DNA from: CAYUCE01 sp964443275
Lineage (GTDB): Bacteria; Bipolaricaulota; Bipolaricaulia; CAYUCE01
Reading direction: 5' to 3'
Length of the DNA stretch: 11,597 nt
Assembly: GCA_964443275.1 (NCBI GenBank)
Contig: CAYUCE010000057.1
Location: forward strand, 1 to 11,597
The notes under the pieces are model-generated. The model searched no databases. It had not been told where the DNA came from and saw only the letters and a program-made list of their open reading frames with translations. The translations under genes and the position numbers were made by a program. Below are positions 5,390-11,597 of the stretch, piece after piece (within the stretch, counting starts at the first letter, position 1; each line of letters opens with the position of its first letter).

Positions 5390-6637
5390 TTAGGGCAATT
5401 CAAAGTCATCCGTGACCTCTAGTACGTCCAGTTCACTTACCTCACAACCAAACCCCAATAATTCTGCCAGACTGGGTTGGGTCCGACCTCCATCTCCAGA
5501 AATTAATTCTTTTATATACAGTCCGCTTTCTCCTTTAACCCTGACCACGACTCTTTGGCCATTCATTAGCTCACCCGATATGGCCAAGACCCTTCTTTTC
5601 CTGACTTTGTCCGCTCTGCGGTGGCTGACCCTACGGGGTGTGCGCTGTTTGATCCCCCCTTTAAGTTTATCCAAGGCACCCTGGAAGGTATTTTCATCCA
5701 CCGGTTTTTCTAAATCAATCCTAGCTCGATATACCTTATCAATTTTTCTGCTCTTTACTCTTCTCACCATATCCCTATCTACGAAGTGAGTAAGCTCGAC
5801 CTCTACTTTTCCTTCTGCGAATTGGTTCACTTTCTTTTCTATCTCCTCCAAATCGAGCGTCCGGATTTGGGGTTTCTTTACCTCTATAACGAAAGGACGA
5901 CCACTTCCTAACATGCGGGCGTCAATATCTTCCCGGCCTGCCCCGTGAAAGGAAGAATCACTACCTCTAAAGGCCTCCAATACCGGAGGGGTTATCAACT
6001 CTTCTACGCTCTCTGGATATCTCTTACCGGTAAAGTCACATTCCGGACAACCTTTTCCCTGGCAATTCTTGCAAGGCCATTTAGTCTGCGGTATCCCCCT
6101 AACTAACTTTCGATACCTTCCAAATATAAAAAGGGGATTGATTTGGACCTCTATTTTTTCTTTCCTTAAGTCCATCAAAATAACTATATCTGGATTCTTT
6201 CGGTCAAGCTCCGCTTCCCTCTCTCTTTTACCTAGAATCTCCTCAAACTTTTTCCCTACCTCCCGATTAAACTCTTGGCTTAAACTTTCACTAGAGTCTC
6301 CTAGCCCGTACCTACTTTGAAGTTCCTTTTCCTTTTGAACTATTTTATCAGGTACCATACAACCCATATGAAAAGTATTAAACTCTATATCCTTTACCTT
6401 TTTATATGCTTTTTGGCTCCAGGCGGATAACTCGTTGAATCTGTCCTCGCAAATCTCACACTCAATAGGTTCGGTGTATTCAGTATCGTAAGTTAAGGCC
6501 GTACCTACTCTAAGGGCTTTGCCCCGCTCTCGGTTGCTTAAGCCATAACTTAACCTAGCAAAAAGCCTTCCCAAGCAGTGATCACAAAGCTTGTTATCTT
6601 TTATTATATGTTGAGCCAAATCGATAAGGTCTTTCAA
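5390..6637 (-). CDS. pus10: Archaeal-type tRNA pseudouridine synthase Pus10
   Basis: Members of this family (COG1258) make pseudouridine 54 and 55 in the T loop of archaeal tRNAs. The 415 residues match full-length archaeal Pus10. An N-terminal Cys region has CDHCLGR (18-24) and CEIC (60-63). A THUMP-like segment spans about 70-185. There is a second Cys cluster, C189, C192, C197 and C200. The catalytic block GREDIDARMLGSGRPF (234-249) contains the conserved Asp (237 or 239), and the C-terminal block YIKELISGDGGRTQPS (374-389) is typical. No deletion or frameshift is visible. The start is TTG at 6637 with GAGGT nine bases upstream and an in-frame TAA before it. Bacteria normally use TruB for position 55 and a methylase for position 54, so its presence here suggests gene transfer. 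Confidence 0.93.
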   Translation of the reverse strand: MKDLIDLAQHIIKDNKLCDHCLGRLFARLSYGLSNRERGKALRVGTALTYDTEYTEPIECEICEDRFNELSAWSQKAYKKVKDIEFNTFHMGCMVPDKIVQKEKELQSRYGLGDSSESLSQEFNREVGKKFEEILGKREREAELDRKNPDIVILMDLRKEKIEVQINPLFIFGRYRKLVRGIPQTKWPCKNCQGKGCPECDFTGKRYPESVEELITPPVLEAFRGSDSSFHGAGREDIDARMLGSGRPFVIEVKKPQIRTLDLEEIEKKVNQFAEGKVEVELTHFVDRDMVRRVKSRKIDKVYRARIDLEKPVDENTFQGALDKLKGGIKQRTPRRVSHRRADKVRKRRVLAISGELMNGQRVVVRVKGESGLYIKELISGDGGRTQPSLAELLGFGCEVSELDVLEVTDDFELP

Positions 6638-6686
6638 TCGCCTTCTACCTCGCGCTTAACTAGAAAGTGGCCAGTTGGATACAGGA

Positions 6687-6725
6687 TCTCATTTGAGGAT
6701 AACTATAGATGCTTCCCATATGAGA
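6687..6725 (+). repeat. Possible decayed palindromic element (E4-like)
   Basis: TCTCATTTG (6687-6695) pairs with CATATGAGA (6717-6725) except for one position. The string CTCATTTGAGGA also occurs in E4, which suggests shared origin. The CCAGCA outer arm is missing, so this is weak. Confidence 0.35.
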
Positions 6726-6891
6726 ATACTTAAGTTATTAACTAATAATCAACCAGCGAGACAAAAGCTTAAATTCTGCTTCCAAAAATCCCCGAGTTCA
6801 CCCAAATATCGGCTGGTCAATCTCTAAATGTAATATATCTTAAGTTTCGATATAAGCGAGAGGTCAAGTCGCAAGTGAACAGAAACTTACC

Positions 6892-7007
6892 TGATTAATA
6901 TAGGGCATTTCCTTCGGGAATCCCGAATCGGTGTAACGGGGTTCCTACGCTCATCTCGCTCAGACATATGCGCTCACCTCTCTCGGGACCCCTCGGATGC
7001 CTAATCA
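6892..7007 (+). repeat. Imperfect long inverted repeat with nested stems
   Basis: TGATTA (6892-6897) pairs with TAATCA (7002-7007), and after a six-base bulge GGCAT (6904-6908) pairs with ATGCC (6997-7001). Inside, TTCGGGA-A-TCCCGAA (6913-6927) is a perfect local palindrome, and TCCCGA (6921-6926) could instead pair with TCGGGA (6983-6988). GGGGT (6938-6942) can pair with ACCCC (6988-6992). The hexamer CGCTCA occurs three times between about 6948 and 6976. It could be a structured RNA or a remnant mobile element; I do not recognise a family. Confidence 0.5.
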
Positions 7008-7015
7008 ATGAGGAA

Positions 7016-7109
7016 GGGGATAGGATAAATTTTTCTGACGCTGGCGAATCTGCTTGACGAGCGATAGCGAGGAGTTATGCAGCGAAAAAGAAAATTTTAT
7101 CCTATCCCC
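7016..7109 (+). repeat. 21-bp inverted repeat pair flanking a 52-base centre
   Basis: The arm at 7016-7036, beginning GGGGATAGGATAAA, matches the complement of 7089-7109 at 20 of 21 positions. Within the 52-base centre, CGCTG (7039-7043) pairs with CAGCG (7080-7084). The centre also holds a 13-base mirror repeat, GAGCGATAGCGAG (7059-7071). No target duplication or T run is visible, so it is neither a clear MITE nor a clear terminator. Confidence 0.75.
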
Positions 7110-7206
7110 CAAGCAAACAACAGCAAAATAGCTACTGAAGAATACGAGGGGCTTATATCAAAACTTCAATGTAATGTAGATAACCTTTTAAAGCCGGGAT
7201 AATCAC

Positions 7207-7212
7207 TATAAT
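7207..7212 (+). promoter_or_regulatory. -10 box very close to the DUF4015 gene start
   Basis: A perfect TATAAT ends nine bases before the ATG at 7222, and no ribosome-binding site is visible in between. If this is a promoter, transcription would start at or within a few bases of the ATG, giving a leaderless message. No clear -35 box is present at the right distance. Confidence 0.4.
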
Positions 7213-7221
7213 TACACTGAT

Positions 7222-8265
7222 ATGCGCTCCCGTAAACCTTCATCCTCAACTTCCAAATGGAAAACCTTTTCCACAGCTACCATTTTATTTATCACTAGTT
7301 TTCTTATATTTTACGCTCAACTTGACCCGGCGGACTCAAGTCAATCCGAACCTCCCGTCCCACCTCGTCCCTCTGTTTGGGGTAAAAAAGGGATGTACCT
7401 TACCTCCAATTTCTTAGCTAAAAAGGGTAGCTTAGAGGAGATAATAAGTCATATAAAAAAGACGGAACTGAACTCCGTAGTGATAAATGCCAAAAATATG
7501 CGAGGGGAAGTCACCTATAATACTAGTGTAAAGCTGGCAAGCAAAATTGGGGCTAGCGCAGGAAGAATTGACCTTACCACAATCATAAAAAAGTTAAAAA
7601 AGGATGGAATCTATGTTATTGCCAGATTGGTAGTCTTTTACGATCCCCTGTTAGCCACTTATTTGAAGTCCGGGAATCCTAACTGGGTATTGCCCTCCAA
7701 TCAAACAGCCGTCAGGTACAACCTGGATCTGGCAAAGGAACTGGTGAATCTAGGAGTGGAAGAAATCCAATTTGACTACATAAGATTTCCCGATGAGGGG
7801 TTGGGCTCCGGCGGTGATTTTGCACATAGATATCAATCTATAAACAGTTTCCTCCAGCAGGCCCAAAAGGAGCTTTCCGCTGAGGTAAATATTTCTTGTG
7901 ATGTGTTCGGAAGGACGCTTTGGGAATGGAACAAGAAAAAGATTGACCCTATCGGACAAAATTTGGAGGAATTCAGCCAATATGTAGATATATTATCGCC
8001 CATGCTCTATCCAAGTCACTTCAATCAGCGTTTCTGGAATGATCCTTACTACATTGTGAATAAAACTTTAAACCTGGGAAGGGAAAGGAAGCTTAACTTA
8101 AGACCCTTTATTCAAGGTTTTGACCGTTCGATACCTCAGGGAATGGGTCTACCCGAGTACATAAATGCGCAGATCAACGCGGTATCGGATGCCGAGGTGG
8201 GCGGCTATTTAATTTGGAATCCCCGGTCAGACTATTCCGCGCTCTGGAAGGCATTGGATAAATGA
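7222..8265 (+). CDS. DUF4015 glycosidase-like TIM-barrel protein with N-terminal membrane anchor
   Basis: The 347-residue protein has a basic N terminus (about 1-14), one hydrophobic segment (about 18-33) and a Pro/Ser linker (35-52), so it is probably exported and either anchored or a cleaved precursor. The rest matches the putative glycosyl-hydrolase domain DUF4015 (pfam13200). Family blocks are TELNSVVINAK (81-91), ARLVVFYDP (134-142), EIQFDYIRFP (181-190), DVFG (227-230), ILSPMLYPSHF (257-267), RPFIQGF (294-300) and GGYLIWN (327-333). The acidic residues of EIQFDYIRFP and DVFG are the likely active-site positions. No substrate is known from sequence, and polysaccharide or peptidoglycan targets are inference. 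The ATG at 7222 has no ribosome-binding site; the anchor directly after it supports this start. It is followed by a 205-base gap and the ATPase gene. Confidence 0.88.
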   Translation: MRSRKPSSSTSKWKTFSTATILFITSFLIFYAQLDPADSSQSEPPVPPRPSVWGKKGMYLTSNFLAKKGSLEEIISHIKKTELNSVVINAKNMRGEVTYNTSVKLASKIGASAGRIDLTTIIKKLKKDGIYVIARLVVFYDPLLATYLKSGNPNWVLPSNQTAVRYNLDLAKELVNLGVEEIQFDYIRFPDEGLGSGGDFAHRYQSINSFLQQAQKELSAEVNISCDVFGRTLWEWNKKKIDPIGQNLEEFSQYVDILSPMLYPSHFNQRFWNDPYYIVNKTLNLGRERKLNLRPFIQGFDRSIPQGMGLPEYINAQINAVSDAEVGGYLIWNPRSDYSALWKALDK

Positions 8266-8335
8266 AATTAAATTTTGAGAAAATCTAACTACGATAACCT
8301 CCTCACCGCAGGGGGTGACGATTATGAATACAGAT

Positions 8336-8357
8336 TAGGTCAAACAACACTGACCTA
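8336..8357 (+). promoter_or_regulatory. Inverted repeat overlapping the herA-like promoter (operator candidate)
   Basis: TAGGTCA (8336-8342) and TGACCTA (8351-8357) form a perfect 7-bp inverted repeat with an 8-base spacer. The right half covers the -35 box CTGACC (8350-8355). This fits a repressor or activator site; it could also act as a weak hairpin after the DUF4015 gene. No T run follows it. Confidence 0.5.
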
Positions 8358-8378
8358 GCTCTCATCTTGACTTATAAT
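8350..8378 (+). promoter_or_regulatory. Candidate promoter of the herA-like gene
   Basis: CTGACC (8350-8355) and a perfect TATAAT (8373-8378) are separated by 17 bases. Transcription would start near 8385, about 86 bases before the ATPase start. An 11-codon reading frame (8387-8422) begins right at the predicted start. A second arrangement, TTGACT (8367-8372) with TATGGA (8390-8395), is weaker. Confidence 0.6.
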
Positions 8379-8470
8379 ATCTTTTAATGTATGGAGTGCA
8401 TGAATTTGCACCTGATGGTTAGTTTGTTGGTTCATAGATGATCGAACATCGAAGATAAGGGGTATATAAG

Positions 8471-10150
8471 ATGAAAAAATTACACTTAAGTGAGGATACC
8501 CGTCCCACCCTGGAGGAAGTTATTGGAAAATGTATAGGGATTCTAGGTATTCGAGGGTCCGGTAAATCCAACTCGGCCGGGGTTATATTCGAAGAGTTAC
8601 TCAAACACAACTATCCTCTTACCGTGGTGGATATTGACGGTGAATATTTCGGATTGAAGGAGAAATTTGAACTTTTGGTTATTGGAGTGGGTGAGAATGT
8701 GGATTTGGAAATCGATCCAGAAGACGCAGAAAAAGTCGCGGAAATAAGCCTAGAAAGAAGTATTCCTGTAGTGCTAGATCTGAGCGGTTACTTAATGAAC
8801 GATCAAAAGAAGCTCCTCAAAAATTATTTAACCCGAGTTTGGAACCTGGCTGGAAAACTAAGAAAGCCATACATGATAGGAATTGAGGAAGCTCACGAAT
8901 ACATTCCACAGGGGAAAAATACTGAGCTAAAAGAGATAATCTCCCGCATCGCCCTTAGAGGGAGGAAACGAGGATTAGGTGCGGTAATCATATCCCAGCG
9001 ATCGGCAAAGGTGGAAAAAGACGTCCTTACTCAAGCGGGTATACTATTTTTGCACCGGGTAGTGCATGAAGCCGATATGCGTGTGTACAGCGAGCTTTTA
9101 CCTTGGCCCAAAAGGAAAGTGAAGGAAAAAGTAGGTATGTTGGATACCGGCGATTGCATTTTATTGGGGGGAAACACCATTAAAAAGATACATCTACGGG
9201 AGAGGGAGACATTTCACGCCGGTTTTACTCCCACCCTGGAAACTGTAGAAACTCCTCAGCTTAAACAAATCTCAGGAAGTATACTTAAGGCCATCGAAGA
9301 AGCCAAAAAGAAACAGCGCCAGAAAAAAGATCGTATGCAAGAGATGAGTGAACGCTTGGAAGATTTAGAAAACGAGATGCAGACAAAAGATGAAAAGATA
9401 GCCGAGCTAAAGGAGGTAGCTAGGACCCTAGGCTATATAAAAGTGGACCTTAAACATCCTAACCCACCGCAAGTCCAGCGGATATCCAAGATGGTAGTGG
9501 AACGTCTAAGCGGCGCCGGCATGCTAAAGGAAGGCGCAGACGGGGAAGCCGCACAAATGGTCACTGAAACTTTGACCAAATCTCACCCTAAAGATGGCCA
9601 CTCGGAGCAGCCAGAGTCAGAAGAGTCTGTTGAAAGATCAAAACAAAGCCGCATAAGCGAGGAGTCCGGCAAAAAAGTTTACCCACCCGATACTTGTAAT
9701 GAAAAACAGCCCACAAATGGTGGTTGTCAGTACGAGGACCTTCCCAGGCCGGTGCGCAAGCGGGTCGAACAGTTTCTGGATACGATTAATCAAAAGGAAC
9801 CGTTAAAAAAGAAGATCCTGGTTTTTCTTATGAAACATCGGCCATTTGCCTATTCAATACATCAAATAGCTTCTTGGTTGGATGTATCTTCTGGTCTAAT
9901 AATGAACAACCGGCCGGGTGAGTTTATACACCTAGGTTTAATAACTCAGGAAAATAAGATGGGTTCACCACATTACCGCTTAACACTCAAATCTTTCGTA
10001 GAAAACCATTTCTCATCCTTCAAACCCGATATCGGAATTAAGCAAATACAGGTGCTGCAAAAGTTTATCGAGAAGAAGTTAATTGAATTGGAAGAAGTTG
10101 ACTCCTCCGACCAAGCGATGAGCTTTACTTACCAAAAAGCAACTCGTTAA
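8471..10150 (+). CDS. HerA/FtsK-superfamily ATPase (DUF87-like) with coiled coil and C-terminal winged-helix-like region
   Basis: Predicted hexameric DNA-pumping ATPase of 559 residues. Walker A is GIRGSGKS (26-33). The Walker B strand is YMIGIEEAHEYIP (134-146) with Glu139 and Glu140. A sensor/arginine-finger region, IISQRSAKVEKDVL, is at 173-186. These are typical of HerA and related DUF87 proteins. The HAS-barrel domain that precedes the ATPase in archaeal HerA is absent, since Walker A begins at residue 26. A charged coiled coil follows at about 271-325, then a Ser/Glu-rich low-complexity stretch (about 375-425). The C-terminal segment (about 440-510) looks like a winged helix. The start ATG is supported by AAGGGG (8457-8462) eight bases upstream. 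No NurA nuclease, the usual HerA partner, is next to it in this window. Specific function is unknown. Confidence 0.85.
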   Translation: MKKLHLSEDTRPTLEEVIGKCIGILGIRGSGKSNSAGVIFEELLKHNYPLTVVDIDGEYFGLKEKFELLVIGVGENVDLEIDPEDAEKVAEISLERSIPVVLDLSGYLMNDQKKLLKNYLTRVWNLAGKLRKPYMIGIEEAHEYIPQGKNTELKEIISRIALRGRKRGLGAVIISQRSAKVEKDVLTQAGILFLHRVVHEADMRVYSELLPWPKRKVKEKVGMLDTGDCILLGGNTIKKIHLRERETFHAGFTPTLETVETPQLKQISGSILKAIEEAKKKQRQKKDRMQEMSERLEDLENEMQTKDEKIAELKEVARTLGYIKVDLKHPNPPQVQRISKMVVERLSGAGMLKEGADGEAAQMVTETLTKSHPKDGHSEQPESEESVERSKQSRISEESGKKVYPPDTCNEKQPTNGGCQYEDLPRPVRKRVEQFLDTINQKEPLKKKILVFLMKHRPFAYSIHQIASWLDVSSGLIMNNRPGEFIHLGLITQENKMGSPHYRLTLKSFVENHFSSFKPDIGIKQIQVLQKFIEKKLIELEEVDSSDQAMSFTYQKATR

Positions 10151-10209
10151 ATCAACTAATCCCTTTTAAATAAAGGCCCTTCAATCTTCTATATAAATTT
10201 TTTCATACC

Positions 10210-10221
10210 CGGCATATGCCG
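10210..10221 (+). promoter_or_regulatory. 12-bp perfect palindrome before the last gene
   Basis: CGGCATATGCCG is its own complement and lies 68 bases upstream of the last gene's TTG start. It could be a regulator site. A CCTTT/AAAGG stem (10162-10176) and later T run (10198-10203) between the ATPase stop and this palindrome might end transcription, but the match is poor. Confidence 0.3.
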
Positions 10222-10289
10222 AAAACCTAGATTCAAGCTCCATTGTCGCAAATAATATCTTTCAATAAAATAGATTTGGGTGTATTTCC

Positions 10290-11597
10290 TTGCTTAAGCT
10301 TCTTTTCAAAACTCCTCTCGGTGGGCTTTTGTTAGGATTTGCCATAGTATTCATCATTGGAGCCGGTTGGCTCTATCTATGGCCTGAAATTATCGCTCCT
10401 TACTTTAGCCCTCATGCCACTTACAGCAGCGAGAATTTCATTATTCACTATCCTAAAGATGCAACTTACAAAAGTGAAATTCAGGAATTTACCCACCAAC
10501 AAGAGAAAATGCTTCATAAACTTCTGGATTTTCTAAAATTAGAAAGAGAGTCCATACCTGAAAAGATTCATTTCTACCTTTATGAGGATATTCAAAAGAT
10601 GAAATCCGGCATCTCAAATAGAAAAACTTCCCCGGATACTGACCCGCAAGCGCCGATCGACCTCATTTGGGGACACGATACTTACCAGTCTTTAACTTTA
10701 CTAATAACTGAGTTCAGCCTCGGGCCCCCTTCATCAAAAATACTCCAAAAAGGGTTGGGGGAGTACTTTCAAAATTTAGATAGAGATTTTCATACCGAAG
10801 CGGCCGCTTTAAGCAAAGCTCAATTCCTATCACTCGATCAGATCCTTAAATTGGAAAAAGCAGGACTATTGCCTCGAAAGCTTCATGAAGCTGTATTTGA
10901 GCAATTTAACTCCCCTCAAGCAAAAGCCTCCCTAAGCATGGCCAGCCTAAGGACACTTATACAGATAAATGAGGAGGAAAGCAGTATTTATCAATTAGCT
11001 GTATTCGTAGAGACGGCATCCCTGGTTAAATTTATTATTCAAAGCTGGGGAATTGAAAGATTCAAGAAAATCTGGATCGCTAATTCCTTCAGCCGGGCAG
11101 TAGAAGAAATTTATGGGTTATCTCTGAAAGAATTGGAAAAGAAGTGGGGAGAGTTATTGAGTGAAAAGCAAACAGAAAATCCTCAATACCAATACTTTCG
11201 CGGGATAAACCTACTTAAGGTGGGAAAGTACACAGAGGCAAGAAAACTCCTAGAATCAGCCCCATCTTCTAATACTCAAGAAATTGCATATAAGGCAAGA
11301 TATTATTTGGGAGTCCTAAATTTCTACAATGGCAAGTGGGAATCTGCAAATAACCTTTTGAAACAGGCAATGAAGGAAGTACCTAGCGGAAAGGAAAACC
11401 AGCTAATCAATCAAGTCTTGAGGCTGATTGATTTTTATAAAGGTGGAAATATTCAAGCAACAAAAGATCTACTCATAGTGTACCCTCCGAAGTTAGAATC
11501 TATGTCTTTGGGGCTTGTCTTAAAAGGTCAGGAAATCATAGAAAAAACTATTGCCCTATTTGATCTGAAACCGGTCAATTTGCCGGAGAGATTTATA
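10290..11597 (+). CDS. Membrane-anchored peptidase-MA-like protein with TPR-like repeats, zinc site lost (3' end outside window)
   Basis: An open frame of 436 codons runs to the window end without a stop. I chose TTG at 10290: GGGTG (10278-10282) lies seven bases upstream, the frame is closed by TAA at 10266-10268, and the start directly precedes a basic LKLLFK and a hydrophobic segment (about 9-31). Residues 45-290 follow the peptidase-MA-like gluzincin pattern, ending in the YGLSLKELEKKW block. The HExxH position reads TEFSL (140-144) and the downstream EG position reads KG (Lys154), so all three zinc ligands are replaced. Residues about 300-385 form TPR-like helical repeats (YFRGINLLKVGKYTEARKLL, then YYLGVLNFYNGKWESANNLL). 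It is likely an extracytoplasmic scaffold or binding protein rather than an active protease; that role is inference. Confidence 0.75.
   Translation, partial: MLKLLFKTPLGGLLLGFAIVFIIGAGWLYLWPEIIAPYFSPHATYSSENFIIHYPKDATYKSEIQEFTHQQEKMLHKLLDFLKLERESIPEKIHFYLYEDIQKMKSGISNRKTSPDTDPQAPIDLIWGHDTYQSLTLLITEFSLGPPSSKILQKGLGEYFQNLDRDFHTEAAALSKAQFLSLDQILKLEKAGLLPRKLHEAVFEQFNSPQAKASLSMASLRTLIQINEEESSIYQLAVFVETASLVKFIIQSWGIERFKKIWIANSFSRAVEEIYGLSLKELEKKWGELLSEKQTENPQYQYFRGINLLKVGKYTEARKLLESAPSSNTQEIAYKARYYLGVLNFYNGKWESANNLLKQAMKEVPSGKENQLINQVLRLIDFYKGGNIQATKDLLIVYPPKLESMSLGLVLKGQEIIEKTIALFDLKPVNLPERFI

Larger units (their letters stand above)
6638..7221. other. Long intergenic region rich in inverted repeats
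   Basis: This 584-base gap separates divergent pus10 and the DUF4015 gene. I see no convincing gene in it. It holds the pus10 ribosome-binding site, two possible decayed palindromic elements (6687-6725 and 6752-6817), a compound inverted-repeat structure (6892-7007 and 7016-7109), and a -10-like TATAAT right before the downstream gene. Two TTGACC motifs on the - strand (6815-6820 and 6862-6867) could be -35 boxes for pus10, but no matching -10 is clear. Confidence 0.7.

Noticed and set aside
8303..8318. TCACC/GGTGA stem after the DUF4015 gene as a terminator
   Set aside because: Only five pairs with a six-base loop and no T run; too weak to call.
10290..10301. TTGCTTAAGCTT resembling the core of palindromic element E1
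   Set aside because: No CCAGCACT-type arms flank it, and it lies in the start of a coding frame with a plausible ribosome-binding site. The match is likely chance.

Overview
The window is bacterial chromosome. It carries lspA, tmk, a DnaN-type sliding clamp, ftsZ and tatD, a set not found together in archaea. It also carries a full-length archaeal-type pseudouridine synthase (Pus10) and a HerA-like ATPase, both more typical of archaea, so the host may be a lineage that has exchanged genes with archaea. Base composition is moderate to slightly AT-rich. Alternative start codons are common: GTG for lspA and nth, TTG for ftsZ, pus10 and the last gene. I cannot assign a phylum from the sequence alone.

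Layout. Positions 1-43 are the 3' end of a class II tRNA, probably tRNA-Ser. Then come lspA (122-568) and tmk (568-1197), which overlap by one base, followed by dnaN (1320-2450), all on +. The - strand carries ftsZ (3166-4287) and then nth (2504-3124), whose end converges on dnaN. tatD (4607-5362, +) diverges from ftsZ and converges on pus10 (5390-6637, -). Next is a 584-base gap rich in inverted repeats. Three envelope or DNA-motor genes follow on +: a DUF4015 glycosidase-like protein with a membrane anchor (7222-8265), a HerA/FtsK-superfamily ATPase (8471-10150), and a membrane-anchored peptidase-MA-like protein with TPR-like repeats that runs off the window end (10290-11597).

The most interesting structure is not a gene. 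A family of about 45-85 bp inverted repeats with arms beginning CCAGCACTYA sits in successive intergenic gaps: 51-123, 1222-1306, 2452-2520 and 4506-4550, with possible decayed relatives near 6687 and 6752. Arm sequences differ between copies, but each copy keeps its arms complementary through paired changes. Three copies share a central TATTGCTTARAGC-like core. One copy brackets the lspA start, one lies between the dnaN promoter and its ribosome-binding site, one supplies the last codons of nth, and one lies in the tatD leader. A separate compound inverted-repeat region (6892-7109) between pus10 and the DUF4015 gene is also unexplained.

Functionally, the first half holds housekeeping genes: lipoprotein processing, dTTP synthesis, replication processivity, base excision repair, cell division, a TatD nuclease and tRNA modification. 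The second half holds less characterised genes of cell surface and DNA handling, with a well-formed promoter and possible operator in front of the ATPase.
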